Shown here in pieces: positions 1 to 7,437 of a DNA stretch of 64,000 bases. A program made the translations under genes and the position numbers. Below the pieces are notes generated by a model that saw nothing but the letters and a program-made list of their open reading frames with translations, made no database searches and had not been told where the DNA came from. Origin of the DNA: an uncultured Oscillospiraceae bacterium (GTDB lineage Bacteria > Bacillota > Clostridia > Oscillospirales > Oscillospiraceae); NCBI GenBank assembly GCA_910588105.1, contig CAJUQD010000007.1, positions 10,321-74,320 of the forward strand. Direction: 5' to 3'. Every line of letters begins with the position of its first letter. Positions within the stretch are counted from its first letter, which is position 1.

Positions 1-79
1 TCTGGTTGTGGGATGAATATCTGGCATAGATGACGCCGATTCGCTCGGCGACCTCTGCACATCTTTTCCGTGGAGACAT
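1..79 (-). CDS. Serine site-specific recombinase (integrase), N-terminal fragment cut by window edge
   Basis: Read on the minus strand, a start codon at 79-77 opens a frame that stays open to the window edge (26 residues). It contains GVIYARYSSHNQ, the first strand of the resolvase/invertase catalytic domain, whose Ser in YARYSS is the usual nucleophile. An AGGAGGT box sits about 7 nt upstream of the ATG. Large serine recombinases of this family integrate and excise prophages of Firmicutes. Its leftward direction suggests that the attachment site lies to the left of the window. Only the N-terminus is visible, so size and subfamily are unknown. Confidence 0.8.
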   Translation of the reverse strand, partial: MSPRKRCAEVAERIGVIYARYSSHNQ

Positions 80-104
80 TCGGCACCTCCTAAACCTATC
101 CAAA

Positions 105-1457
105 TCAGCTTTCAAATGCAGCATCAGGATAAATCGCTATCTGCGGAAGAAGGGCGGGGAGGTACATTCCTTCACGGAATAAGTCAGACTCTCCAGAAAC
201 AATTTTTAATTTTTTATCTTCATAGCGCAGAGTGACATTGTAGTTTACATAATCAAAATCGTAATCATCATAATGAGAATCATTTTCTTTGCATCGATAA
301 TTGATATTAATAATTCCGTTTTCCCGGTAATATATTTCACTTATTTGAACATCTTTTACAATTTTTTTGAGCTCAGTATCGACTTGTTCTAATAGTTTTT
401 TAGAGCCACTAATAGAGTATAAGGAATCAATAGAAATTGGTGTTCCTCCATATTCTTTGAAACTCGTTCCATCCCAATAGAAATAGTAGGGTTTCCATGT
501 ACGACCCAAAAAACATCCATCGTAGTAGAAATCAAGCGTTGAACAAAACAGTTCAATTTCATTATCGTCATTTAATATAATGTCACAACCATACCCAGAA
601 AGCTCGGCTTGATATGGCTCACCAAATGGTGTTACCCCCCACAAATACACAATATCTGTATAAAGCTCCTCGTCTGAATAAAATTCCTCATTTTTAAGCG
701 GCTCCTCATTTTCAAGAAGTCTCTCTACAAAAGGCCCAGCCTTCACACACGGAAAAAATTTATCCTCACCAATTGATAATAAGCTATCGAATACACCCCA
801 ATATGCATATGTTGCATCGCGGCTATCGGTGAGGGATATATTGCGAGCACCGTCTTGATTTACAAACCAAAGCTGGCCAAATTTAAACAGCAATTCTTCT
901 TCTTTGTTAGCATAGGTTCCTTTATGCAAAGTAATGACTTCTTCAAGTGGTGTTACCACAGCAAACATTTCAAAATTTCCATCATAATTATAATCGGTAT
1001 AATAATCAGCCACCATGTACTTGTCAGAACCAATTGCACGATACAGTTCCTCAATATATGCAGAGCGAGACATTGTCAATTTTTCGGGTGATTTTGTAGT
1101 AGGTTCAATTGTATCTGGCTCAGTTGTGTTAACCTCATCAATTGATTGTGATGGATTGTCGTTACTTTCGTTGTCATTTTCGTTGCCATATACTGTGCCG
1201 TATATGTCTCCGTATATATCGCCGTTTATCTGGATATTTCCGACATTATTTTCATTGTTGCTTTCGGAGTTGCTCTTGCGGAAAAAATCTGGCAAGTTTT
1301 TTCCTGTCACAAATACAAAAATTGTTATTAGAGAACCTATGAGTCCTATTACTACTATTTTGTCTGCTTTGCTCATTCTTGAAAAGTTTTTGGATACCCA
1401 CTGCTTAATTAGATTAAAAATATTGCAAATTCGCGTTTTCAAATCCGAAAGCTTCAT
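105..1457 (-). CDS. Membrane-anchored hypothetical protein (450 aa), possible lysogenic-conversion gene
   Basis: One membrane segment (about residues 34-51, KIVVIGLIGSLITIFVFV) follows a basic N-terminus. Then come an Asn/Ser-rich linker with GDIYG-type repeats (about 75-95), a Glu/Thr/Ser linker, and a roughly 320-residue acidic, Tyr/Asp-rich domain that should lie outside the cell. A good ribosome binding site (GGAGGTG) precedes the ATG. The DNA is visibly more AT-rich than the rest of the phage. It lies between the repressor and the integrase on the same strand, a common place for genes expressed in the lysogen. An IS630 element sits only 27 bp upstream of the start codon and probably separates it from its original promoter. 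I do not recognise the family. Confidence 0.75.
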   Translation of the reverse strand: MKLSDLKTRICNIFNLIKQWVSKNFSRMSKADKIVVIGLIGSLITIFVFVTGKNLPDFFRKSNSESNNENNVGNIQINGDIYGDIYGTVYGNENDNESNDNPSQSIDEVNTTEPDTIEPTTKSPEKLTMSRSAYIEELYRAIGSDKYMVADYYTDYNYDGNFEMFAVVTPLEEVITLHKGTYANKEEELLFKFGQLWFVNQDGARNISLTDSRDATYAYWGVFDSLLSIGEDKFFPCVKAGPFVERLLENEEPLKNEEFYSDEELYTDIVYLWGVTPFGEPYQAELSGYGCDIILNDDNEIELFCSTLDFYYDGCFLGRTWKPYYFYWDGTSFKEYGGTPISIDSLYSISGSKKLLEQVDTELKKIVKDVQISEIYYRENGIININYRCKENDSHYDDYDFDYVNYNVTLRYEDKKLKIVSGESDLFREGMYLPALLPQIAIYPDAAFES

Positions 1458-1540
1458 GGTAACACCTCCAATTATTTTTTAATCTAGAGCAATTCTCTGA
1501 AATAGCAATAAAGCGGGAAAAGTGATAAAATAGCAGCGAG

Positions 1541-1987
1541 GTGAGCAGGATGCTGCATAACGAAGCGCGGAATTTACTGGTGGGAGCATATAAGAAAACA
1601 CACGATGCCAAGGGGATTGCGTTGGCATACGGGGTATCTGTGCCGAGCGTATACCGGCTGGCAGAACAAAAGGCCAAAACAGGAAGTGTGGATCTGCGTG
1701 TCAGTGAAAGAGGACGCAAGCGCGTACTGGGGCAGAAGGATTTGGAAAACATAGCAAGGGCGGTTGATGAACAGCCGGATATCACCCTGTCCGAAATCGT
1801 GGAGAAATTGAATCTGCCGGTAGGCATAGAAACGGTACGGCGGAGGCTTCAGGCAATGGGCTACCGGCGGAAAAAGAAGATGATCCACGCTTCTGAACAG
1901 GAGCGTCCCCGATGTGCAGGCAAAGAGAGAAGAATGGAGTGGGTTTGCGAAGCAAACACAGGCGTCTCATCTGGTTTTCCTGGATGA
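1541..1987 (+). CDS. IS630 transposase, first frame (HTH domain)
   Basis: The N-terminal helix-turn-helix part of an IS630 transposase: a first HTH around residues 20-45 (KGIALAYGVSVPSVYRLAEQ) and a second winged helix around 75-115 (LSEIVEKLNLPVGIETVRRRLQ), ending in YRRKKK. Start GTG 1541 or ATG 1550. Homology then continues in another frame. The switch point is best placed at the CCCC run 1907-1910, where skipping one C links ...EQERP to DVQAKREEW. This could be programmed +1 (or -2) frameshifting or simple decay. The last ~25 residues of this frame are out of frame and not part of the family. Confidence 0.8.
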   Translation: MSRMLHNEARNLLVGAYKKTHDAKGIALAYGVSVPSVYRLAEQKAKTGSVDLRVSERGRKRVLGQKDLENIARAVDEQPDITLSEIVEKLNLPVGIETVRRRLQAMGYRRKKKMIHASEQERPRCAGKERRMEWVCEANTGVSSGFPG

Positions 1988-2480
1988 AAGCGGTGTGAAT
2001 ATCAATATGGTCAGACGTTATGGCCGGGGAAAAGGTGGTCGGCGCGTGGTAGATCATACGCCGCTGAATACGCCGAAGTCCACTACCATATTGTCCTCCA
2101 TTTGCCTGGACGGAAGACATGCTTTTACAACATTTCAAGGGGGAACGACAGGAGATAAATTCCTGACTTACCTGAAGGATGTTTTGATCCCCACTCTTCG
2201 CCCGGGCGATATCGTGGTCATGGATAATCTCAGGACACATCATATCCAGGCGGTGAGCGAGCTACTTCATGACGCTGGCGTGAAGACCCTGTATTTGCCT
2301 CCCTACAGTCCGGACTTGAACCCGATTGAAAAACTCTGGTCTAAGGTGAAGGCCATTTTGAGGAAACTTCGGATCCGTTCCCCCGATGCGCTGGATGCCG
2401 CGATCTGCTTTGCACTTGACCAGATCTCCGCTGATGACTGCGCCGGCTGGTTTTGCTGTGCCGGTTATTGTTTATTTTGA
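1914..2480 (+). CDS. IS630 transposase, second frame (DDE catalytic domain)
   Basis: The DDE integrase-fold catalytic half. FLDESG carries the first Asp, VVMDNLRTHH the second Asp, and SPDLNPIEKLWSKVK the final Glu, so all three catalytic residues are present. It overlaps the first frame by about 70 bp and is probably made only as a fusion after a frameshift near 1907-1910, since ATG 1914 has no good ribosome binding site. The 3' end runs into the right inverted repeat. If the frameshift works, the element could still be active. Confidence 0.85.
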   Translation: MQAKREEWSGFAKQTQASHLVFLDESGVNINMVRRYGRGKGGRRVVDHTPLNTPKSTTILSSICLDGRHAFTTFQGGTTGDKFLTYLKDVLIPTLRPGDIVVMDNLRTHHIQAVSELLHDAGVKTLYLPPYSPDLNPIEKLWSKVKAILRKLRIRSPDALDAAICFALDQISADDCAGWFCCAGYCLF

Positions 2481-2556
2481 GAATTGCTCTAAAACGCAAA
2501 TTTCTCAAAAAAGCAAAGCTAACTTTCAATTTTCAGCAAGAAAGAACAGATTTTTG

Positions 2557-2565
2557 TGGTATAAT
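2557..2565 (+). promoter_or_regulatory. Extended -10 promoter-like site
   Basis: TG-G-TATAAT at 2557-2565, a perfect -10 hexamer with a TGn extension, about 50 bp upstream of the small frame at 2617. No convincing -35 box was seen. It would drive transcription toward, and antisense to, the repressor gene. Confidence 0.4.
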
Positions 2566-2616
2566 CCATTATGCGCAAATACATACCTTGGTGCCAGGGT
2601 GGAAAGGACCACTGCC

Positions 2617-2748
2617 ATGAATCCAAAACTGGAAGAATTCATTCGGCTTTTGAAACTTCACCCTGAACTTCACTCTGCGCTTCGGCAGATCTTAGTAGCG
2701 CAAGAGCCGCAGCACGAAATGCAGCCGGAGCAGCCTCAAAAAGTCTGA
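2617..2748 (+). CDS. Small hypothetical protein (43 aa), antisense overlap with repressor gene
   Basis: MNPKLEEFIRLLKLHPEL begins an amphipathic, Leu/Glu-rich 43-residue frame. It has a GGAAAGGA box upstream of the ATG and an extended -10 site 50 bp further up. It overlaps the 3' end of the repressor gene on the other strand by 110 bp. No recognised family. The promoter and ribosome binding site argue for it; the full antisense overlap argues for caution. It might alternatively be an antisense RNA against the repressor transcript. Confidence 0.35.
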   Translation: MNPKLEEFIRLLKLHPELHSALRQILVAQEPQHEMQPEQPQKV

Positions 2749-3076
2749 TAAGTTCCTTCTGCTCATCATCCAGCCCATCCTCAAAAACGGGGATGGGCTT
2801 TTTTTCTTTGTCTTTCCCAGCCAATGGATGACCCGCCCAATCTAAATTGGGGTCAGTTTCTTCATCAAAAACAAAAGTTTTTCCAAATGAAGTTTGTCCA
2901 AGGAGGTAGTCTGTTGAACAGTTAAAGAAAAATGCCATTTTTTTAAGAGAGTCATAATCTGGTTCACGTTTCCCATTTTCCCAGTTGCAAATTGTATTTT
3001 GCGCGACACCGATAATCGCACCGAGTTCCTTTTGACTCAATTTCCGCTCTTTACGCAATATGGCGATCCTGTTCAT
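2639..3076 (-). CDS. XRE-family HTH repressor (CI-like)
   Basis: 145 residues with a lambda-repressor-type HTH at about residues 1-62: QKELGAIIGVAQNTICNWENGKREPD, followed by the usual STDYLLG end of the fold. The C-terminal half is acidic and carries DDEQKELIRLFEAAPAAFRAA, a short helical tail seen in small phage repressors without a protease domain. Transcribed leftward toward the membrane protein and integrase, divergent from a Cro-like gene. AAGGGGG precedes the ATG. It probably maintains lysogeny by binding the three similar boxes at 3102-3200. Confidence 0.85.
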   Translation of the reverse strand: MNRIAILRKERKLSQKELGAIIGVAQNTICNWENGKREPDYDSLKKMAFFFNCSTDYLLGQTSFGKTFVFDEETDPNLDWAGHPLAGKDKEKKPIPVFEDGLDDEQKELIRLFEAAPAAFRAAALALLRSAEAQSEVQGEVSKAE

Positions 3077-3101
3077 GGCAAAGCCCCCTTTTTACTACAA
3101 A

Positions 3102-3200
3102 ATATCACATTTAGAGATTAAATGCAATAGGAAAGCAGAAATATCTCAATAAGGGATTGACAACGAGGACAGCCTGTGATAATATCCCGTTATGAGATAT
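3102..3200. promoter_or_regulatory. Operator region with three related boxes between repressor and Cro-like genes
   Basis: Three related imperfect palindromes with half-site ATATC and centre A/T-rich: box 1 at 3102-3120 (ATATCACATTTAGAGATTA), box 2 at 3141-3158 (ATATCTCAATAAGGGATT), box 3 at 3182-3200 (ATATCCCGTTATGAGATAT). Box 3 read on the other strand is nearly identical to box 2. Box 2 overlaps the -35 of the rightward promoter and box 3 overlaps its -10, the geometry of a classical repressor/Cro switch. Confidence 0.65.
3157..3185 (+). promoter_or_regulatory. Rightward early promoter (PR-like)
   Basis: A perfect TTGACA -35 at 3157-3162 and TAATAT at 3180-3185 with a 17-bp spacer (GATAAT at 3178 is an alternative -10). 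It lies within the operator boxes and 36 bp upstream of the Cro-like start. It probably drives the early genes when repression is lifted. Confidence 0.7.
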
Positions 3201-3220
3201 TCAGAAGGAGGTGAACATCT

Positions 3221-3412
3221 GTGAAGCTGGAAGAATTGCGAAAAAAGAACGGCATGACTCAGAGCGACCTTGCCTCCATGGTTGGAGTCCAGCAAAATAC
3301 TGTTTCTCAGTGGGAATCTGGAAAACGAAATCCCACAATACAAATGCTCATGAGCCTTTCTAAAATTTTCCACTGCACCATCGATGAGCTTTACGGGGGA
3401 GATTCCTCCTAA
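3221..3412 (+). CDS. Cro-like XRE-family HTH protein (63 aa)
   Basis: A single HTH domain that fills the protein: MTQSDLASMVGVQQNTVSQWESGKRNP, ending in CTIDELYGG. Begins with GTG at 3221, 8 nt after a strong AAGGAGGTG box. First gene of the rightward early operon, divergent from the longer repressor, so a Cro-like role at the shared operators is likely. It could instead be an activator of the early genes. Confidence 0.8.
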   Translation: MKLEELRKKNGMTQSDLASMVGVQQNTVSQWESGKRNPTIQMLMSLSKIFHCTIDELYGGDSS

Positions 3413-3447
3413 GCATAACAAAACCACAAAGTGAAAGGAGCAGACCA

Positions 3448-4059
3448 ATGAATGAACTCGAAGTAAAAAAGGTGCCCTTCATGGGCACGGAACTCATGGC
3501 GGCCCGTGATAATGACGGGCAGATTTGGGCGGGTATCCGCTGGATGTGCGATGGCATCGGCTTTAGCGAGGGCCAGCGGAAACGGCAGATTGCCAACATC
3601 CAAGAGGATACTGTTCTCTCCAAAGGGGGATCAAATTTGATCCTCCCTACCAAGGGAGGTACTCAGCGGACTCTCTGCCTCAAGCTGGACTACGTTCCCC
3701 TCTGGTTGGCGAAAATCGCCATCACGCCCAGGATGGAGCGTGAGACCCCGGAACTGGCGGCGAGGCTGGAGCAATACCAGCTCAAGGCCAAAGATGTGCT
3801 GGCAGCAGCTTTCCTCCCTCAGAGCAGACAGCAGTCCACTACTCCTGCCCCTGTGGAGCAGCGGGCACTCACAACCGACGACTACATCATAGCGGCTCGG
3901 CTGACCTCTGACTGCCGCAACGAACGCCTCCCCTATGTGTTGGGTTTTCTGGAGAAAGGCGGTTTTGATATTCCCGAGGTCAAAGAACTTCGTCGGGACA
4001 AGCCTTCTTTTAAGTTGAGCGTTGAAAGGACCTTTATCAACTTGGATGATTACCTGTAA
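3448..4059 (+). CDS. Phage antirepressor (P22_AR_N family)
   Basis: 203 residues. The N-terminal part (VPFMGTELMAARDNDGQIW, WMCDGIGFSEGQRKRQIANI) matches the antirepressor N-terminal domain, which resembles BRO-N. The C-terminal half is basic and less conserved. Such proteins inactivate a phage repressor by direct binding. Its place just after the Cro-like gene under the early promoter agrees with this. Ribosome binding site GAAAGGAG, 10 nt before ATG. Confidence 0.8.
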   Translation: MNELEVKKVPFMGTELMAARDNDGQIWAGIRWMCDGIGFSEGQRKRQIANIQEDTVLSKGGSNLILPTKGGTQRTLCLKLDYVPLWLAKIAITPRMERETPELAARLEQYQLKAKDVLAAAFLPQSRQQSTTPAPVEQRALTTDDYIIAARLTSDCRNERLPYVLGFLEKGGFDIPEVKELRRDKPSFKLSVERTFINLDDYL

Positions 4060-4070
4060 ACAAAAAGACA

Positions 4071-4101
4071 CCCTGTCAAGTGCAGCGAACACCTGACAGG
4101 G
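4071..4101 (+). terminator. Hairpin after antirepressor gene, no T-run
   Basis: CCCTGTCA (4071-4078) pairs perfectly with TGACAGGG (4094-4101) across a 15-nt loop. It begins 12 nt after the antirepressor stop. There is no T-tract, so it is more likely an mRNA stabilising or processing structure than an intrinsic terminator. Confidence 0.4.
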
Positions 4102-4193
4102 CAAGCGACCCAATGAAACACACCAAAAGGCCACAGTCGGATTATATCACATCCTTCTGCTGGCTGACAAGTACAGAAAAGGAGCTAATTAAA

Positions 4194-4376
4194 ATGAAAA
4201 ATACATTATCCATCGACATCAGCCAAATCCCGGATTTCCGGCGCGAGGAACTTGCGAAAGGGGCACTGGCTCTGACTGAGCAAGTCTTTTCGATGCCCGG
4301 AGCAGAGGAACGCTACCAAGCCTGGCTCAAAGAGCGCAGAGCCAAACAGAAGAGGACGGCTCGGGCCGCCCGGTAA
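4194..4376 (+). CDS. Small hypothetical protein (60 aa)
   Basis: The frame is open from further upstream, but ATG 4194 has a clear AAAGGAG box and gives MKNTLSIDISQIPDFRREEL..., a basic, helical protein ending KQKRTARAAR. Small proteins of this type are common after phage antirepressor genes. Function unknown. Confidence 0.6.
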   Translation: MKNTLSIDISQIPDFRREELAKGALALTEQVFSMPGAEERYQAWLKERRAKQKRTARAAR

Positions 4377-4394
4377 CAGAAAGGAGTTCTACAT

Positions 4395-4622
4395 ATGAAA
4401 CCGAAAAGGAGCCTTACATCGGTGGTGCTTGAACTGGCCGCCGTGCTCCTGGTGACGGCCCTCGCCTTTGCATGGGGCAAGCAGGCCGCCCAGGCCCAGC
4501 GGGGCTACACCGCCATTGGCGGAGAGTACCTTCTCCTGCTCATTCCCTTCATGTACTACCCTGGCAAGAGGACGGTCCTGGACTGGATTACCGACCTCCG
4601 GAAGCTACGGAGGGAGGGCTGA
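4395..4622 (+). CDS. Small membrane protein (75 aa)
   Basis: Two hydrophobic segments, about residues 10-26 (VVLELAAVLLVTALAFA) and 43-55 (GEYLLLLIPFMYY), after a basic N-terminus, with a positively charged C-terminus. AGAAAGGAG lies upstream of the ATG. Probably an inner-membrane protein of the early operon. Function unknown. Confidence 0.65.
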   Translation: MKPKRSLTSVVLELAAVLLVTALAFAWGKQAAQAQRGYTAIGGEYLLLLIPFMYYPGKRTVLDWITDLRKLRREG

Positions 4623-4624
4623 TA

Positions 4625-5260
4625 TTGGCAAGAACAAAAAATCTAACTGGAATGAAATTTGGTCGTCTTACCGTAATAGGCAGAAACGGTTCCACGAAAT
4701 ACGGTGCTGCTATTTGGCGCTGCCGATGCGAATGCGGCAAAGAAGTTGATGTGCGGGGATATCACCTAACAGATGGAACCACGCAAAGTTGCGGGTGCTT
4801 TAACCGCGAGGTTCTCAAGGCCATTAATAGGCAAAAAAATACGATACATGGCGATTCGATGTCTGGAAAATATCACCGTCTTTACATGGTGTGGTCAAAC
4901 ATGAAGGATCGTTGCCTAAATCCAAACTCCCCCATTTACCCTCTTTATGGAGGCAGAGGAATCGATATTTGTGCCGAATGGAATGACTATCAGAATTTCA
5001 AACGGTGGGCAATTTCAACAGGTTATGATCCATCGGCTCCTCGAGGAAGCTGTACTTTGGATCGAATAGACTGCGATAAAGGTTACAGCCCGGATAATTG
5101 CCGCTGGGTAAACATGAAAATCCAGGCAAGCAATCGCCGAAGCGGGAGGTCCAGTACAGGCCAGTGGACAAAAGCACAGCAATCCGATGACAAAAAGGGA
5201 GCTGCCCCCAGTGACGGAAACACCGAGGACAGCAAAATAAATGAGACACGCTCAGTATAA
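4625..5260 (+). CDS. HNH-type homing endonuclease-like phage protein (copy 1)
   Basis: Chosen start is TTG 4625, two bases after the previous stop and 8 nt after GGAGGGAGGG, giving 211 residues. The N-terminus has a zinc-binding cysteine set (CRCECG ... CGC), the middle has YGGRGIDICAEW and the C-terminal core TLDRIDCDKGYSPDNCRW, a pattern of free-standing HNH/EDxHD-like phage endonucleases. The codon texture is more AT-rich than its neighbours. It lies between unrelated phage genes. A related protein is encoded at 11508-12005, which fits mobile homing genes invading one phage twice. The last ~40 residues are extra and polar. Confidence 0.65.
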   Translation: MARTKNLTGMKFGRLTVIGRNGSTKYGAAIWRCRCECGKEVDVRGYHLTDGTTQSCGCFNREVLKAINRQKNTIHGDSMSGKYHRLYMVWSNMKDRCLNPNSPIYPLYGGRGIDICAEWNDYQNFKRWAISTGYDPSAPRGSCTLDRIDCDKGYSPDNCRWVNMKIQASNRRSGRSSTGQWTKAQQSDDKKGAAPSDGNTEDSKINETRSV

Positions 5261-5285
5261 ACGAGCGAGGAAGGAATGTCAAGAC

Positions 5286-5666
5286 ATGAACGAATGGTAC
5301 GAGCAGGCTAAGCGCAAGCTGGAGACTGAGAAGAACTCCGGCAACTACGACAGGTACGCCAGCGCCATGAAGGGCGCTGTGTGCGAGGCCCTGGACGGGT
5401 TCTGCCGCCAGGACGCGGAGTTTGCCCAGGCGGTGGTCCAGGGCGGCACCTTCTCCGACTGCATGAAGGCGGTGGCCAAGAGCTGCGGGAGCGCGATCTC
5501 CGACCTGGAGGCGTTCCGCCGGGCGGTGAGGTTCTACTTTCCCGGCGCCGATGTGAAGTTCCATATGACGGTCAACCTCTGCGCCGATGTGGAGGCCGAG
5601 GCTGCGGCCGCGGCGCCGGTGGCCAGCGCCGGCCCGAAGATCCTCAACCTTGAGGACTTCCTGTAA
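5286..5666 (+). CDS. PcfK-like / AcrIIA9-family protein
   Basis: 126 residues, helical. The core (GAVCEALDGFCRQDAEFAQA, DCMKAVAKSCG, ISDLEAFRRAVRFYFPGADV) is the PcfK-like pattern; public databases name this family the Cas9 inhibitor AcrIIA9 family because one member blocks type II-A Cas9. That assignment is from memory of the family, not from a search. An in-frame ATG at 5241 is an alternative start. An Ala-rich linker precedes the conserved KILNLEDFL tail. It is directly followed by a PcfJ-like gene, the pairing seen in conjugative elements and phages. Whether this copy inhibits Cas9 is unknown. Confidence 0.65.
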   Translation: MNEWYEQAKRKLETEKNSGNYDRYASAMKGAVCEALDGFCRQDAEFAQAVVQGGTFSDCMKAVAKSCGSAISDLEAFRRAVRFYFPGADVKFHMTVNLCADVEAEAAAAAPVASAGPKILNLEDFL

Positions 5667-5679
5667 GGGGGCGTGAGAG

Positions 5680-7437
5680 GTGACGAGCCAAGAAAAAGCC
5701 GCGCGGTTCGCCGGCAAGGCACCGCCTTTGAACCAAGCGGAGCGGGATGCAATCAATGCCCTGTTCCCAGCGTACATATTCCGCCGATCCTGCACCAATG
5801 AAATCTGGACTACCTGCTGCCGCAAGCACATGGTGGTGACGGATGAGGACATGATGGTGACCACCCCGGAGCGGAACTTCCCGGCGGTCATGTGGGGTCC
5901 CCACCAGCGGGAGCAGAGGAACCGCTGGGATGATGCGCCGAAGCCGACCACGCAGTGTCCCCTCTGTGGGAGAATGGTCATTGTGAAGGAACTGCGTTAC
6001 ACCGGAGGCCGGGACAACCTAAGTCGGTACCGGCGGGCGGTTGTCCTCCGATGGTACCGGGGGGCGTTGTGGGCCAGGGCCTACGACTGCGGCAAGCACT
6101 ACAGCAAAGACAAAGGGTACAGCCTCACGGGAGAGCCCAACACCAAGTTGGTGGGCGTGTATCGATTCAAGCCTGGGTTGGTGGAGGCAACGACCCGGTA
6201 CTGGTGGGACTACCCATTCAGTTCGATTGAGCGCCAAGACGGGCCGCTGGTCAAAGGCCATTGGAACATCCACGGCCCATTCAATGCCAACGCAGATTAT
6301 GGTGTCGGCTACGACGTGATCGGCCTGGAGGAGATACAGAAAAGCCCCTTCCGCTACTGCATGGTGGCGGAGGCGGAGAGGAAAACCGATAAGCTCCTGC
6401 AATTCCTGACCGCCTGCTGTTTCTACCCCCGGCAGATTGAAATGTTGATGAAGGCCGGGATGAGGGATGTCGTCACAGATTTGGTGCACCGGGGAGTAAA
6501 GCACGCTACGGTTATCGATTGGGACGACCCCAAGAAGGCATTCAAGCTGAACCGGCAGGACATGAAGACGTTCCTCGGCACCAGCCGGGACATTCGGATT
6601 CTGGAACTTCACAAGCGACTGAAGGATCGCGTTCCGCTGATGCAGTGTGCGGAGTGGATATCCAGGGGCGTTGATATTCAGAAGACCGCCAGTGCAGCAA
6701 AGAAGTGGAATATCCCCATGGAAAAGCTGATCCGGTATCTGGACGGCTATGTGGGATGCGCTCAGTATGGAGGAATGCAGAGCATTGGTTCGGCCCTGCG
6801 TTTTTGGGAGGACTACCTGACCGCCGCCGAGGCCACGGGCTACCTTCTCCATCGGGAAAACGTCCTGCTCCCCCGGAACCTGGGGACGGCTCACGATGAG
6901 GCCACGAAAAAGCACCAGGCGAAGCTGGAGCGGGAGCGGGCAGCCCAGCAGCGCGAATGGGAACGTCAGCGGAAAGCGGCGCAGGCCGAACACGACCGCC
7001 AGGTGCGTCTGGCTGAAGAAAAGTATGAGGAGCGCCGCAAGAAGCTGGAGAAGAAGTACGGCTTCACCATGGACGGCTATGTGATCCGGGCGCCCCTCGG
7101 TAAGGATGAAATTCTGGCCGAGGCCCGCAAGCTCCAGCACTGCGTGGGCGGCTACGCTGACCGGCACATCCTGGGGCAGACAACTATCCTTTTCATGCGG
7201 AAGGTCAAAAAACCGGACGAGCCGTGGCTGACCATTGAAATGAACGGGAACAAGCTGGTGCAGATCCACGGATTCAAAAACGAGGGTTTGCATACGACCA
7301 AAGGCCGCTTTGCCCCCGATCCACGGGAGGTCTACCGGGAGTTCCTGGATACCTGGCTTGACTGGATGGAAAAGGGCAGTAGGCGCGACAAGGAGGGTAA
7401 TCCCAAATTGCCCAAGAAGAAAGGAGCAGCAGCATGA
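5680..7437 (+). CDS. PcfJ-like protein (585 aa)
   Basis: Starts with GTG 5680 shortly after the PcfK-like gene. The N-terminal part has a zinc-finger-like CPLCG and a C..H cluster; a highly charged coiled coil lies at about 405-460; the C-terminal domain (EARKLQHCVGGYADRH, GQTTILFMRK, WLTIEMNGNKLVQIHG) is the signature of the PcfJ family. The biochemical role of PcfJ is unknown; it occurs with PcfK on conjugative plasmids and in Firmicutes phages. Its stop overlaps the next start (ATGA), so the two are translationally coupled. Confidence 0.75.
   Translation: MTSQEKAARFAGKAPPLNQAERDAINALFPAYIFRRSCTNEIWTTCCRKHMVVTDEDMMVTTPERNFPAVMWGPHQREQRNRWDDAPKPTTQCPLCGRMVIVKELRYTGGRDNLSRYRRAVVLRWYRGALWARAYDCGKHYSKDKGYSLTGEPNTKLVGVYRFKPGLVEATTRYWWDYPFSSIERQDGPLVKGHWNIHGPFNANADYGVGYDVIGLEEIQKSPFRYCMVAEAERKTDKLLQFLTACCFYPRQIEMLMKAGMRDVVTDLVHRGVKHATVIDWDDPKKAFKLNRQDMKTFLGTSRDIRILELHKRLKDRVPLMQCAEWISRGVDIQKTASAAKKWNIPMEKLIRYLDGYVGCAQYGGMQSIGSALRFWEDYLTAAEATGYLLHRENVLLPRNLGTAHDEATKKHQAKLERERAAQQREWERQRKAAQAEHDRQVRLAEEKYEERRKKLEKKYGFTMDGYVIRAPLGKDEILAEARKLQHCVGGYADRHILGQTTILFMRKVKKPDEPWLTIEMNGNKLVQIHGFKNEGLHTTKGRFAPDPREVYREFLDTWLDWMEKGSRRDKEGNPKLPKKKGAAA

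Larger units (their letters stand above)
1487..2489 (+). mobile_element. IS630-family insertion sequence (about 1.0 kb)
   Basis: The element is bounded by inverted repeats that start GAGCAATTCTC (perfect for 11 bp, similar to about 25 bp) at 1487 and, inverted, at 2489. The dinucleotide TA flanks both ends (1485-1486 and 2490-2491), which is the target duplication of the IS630/Tc1/mariner superfamily. Inside are two overlapping transposase frames. Removing the IS joins ...TTTAATCTA directly to AAACGCAAATTTC. It sits in the gap between the repressor gene and the 450-aa membrane protein gene. Confidence 0.9.
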
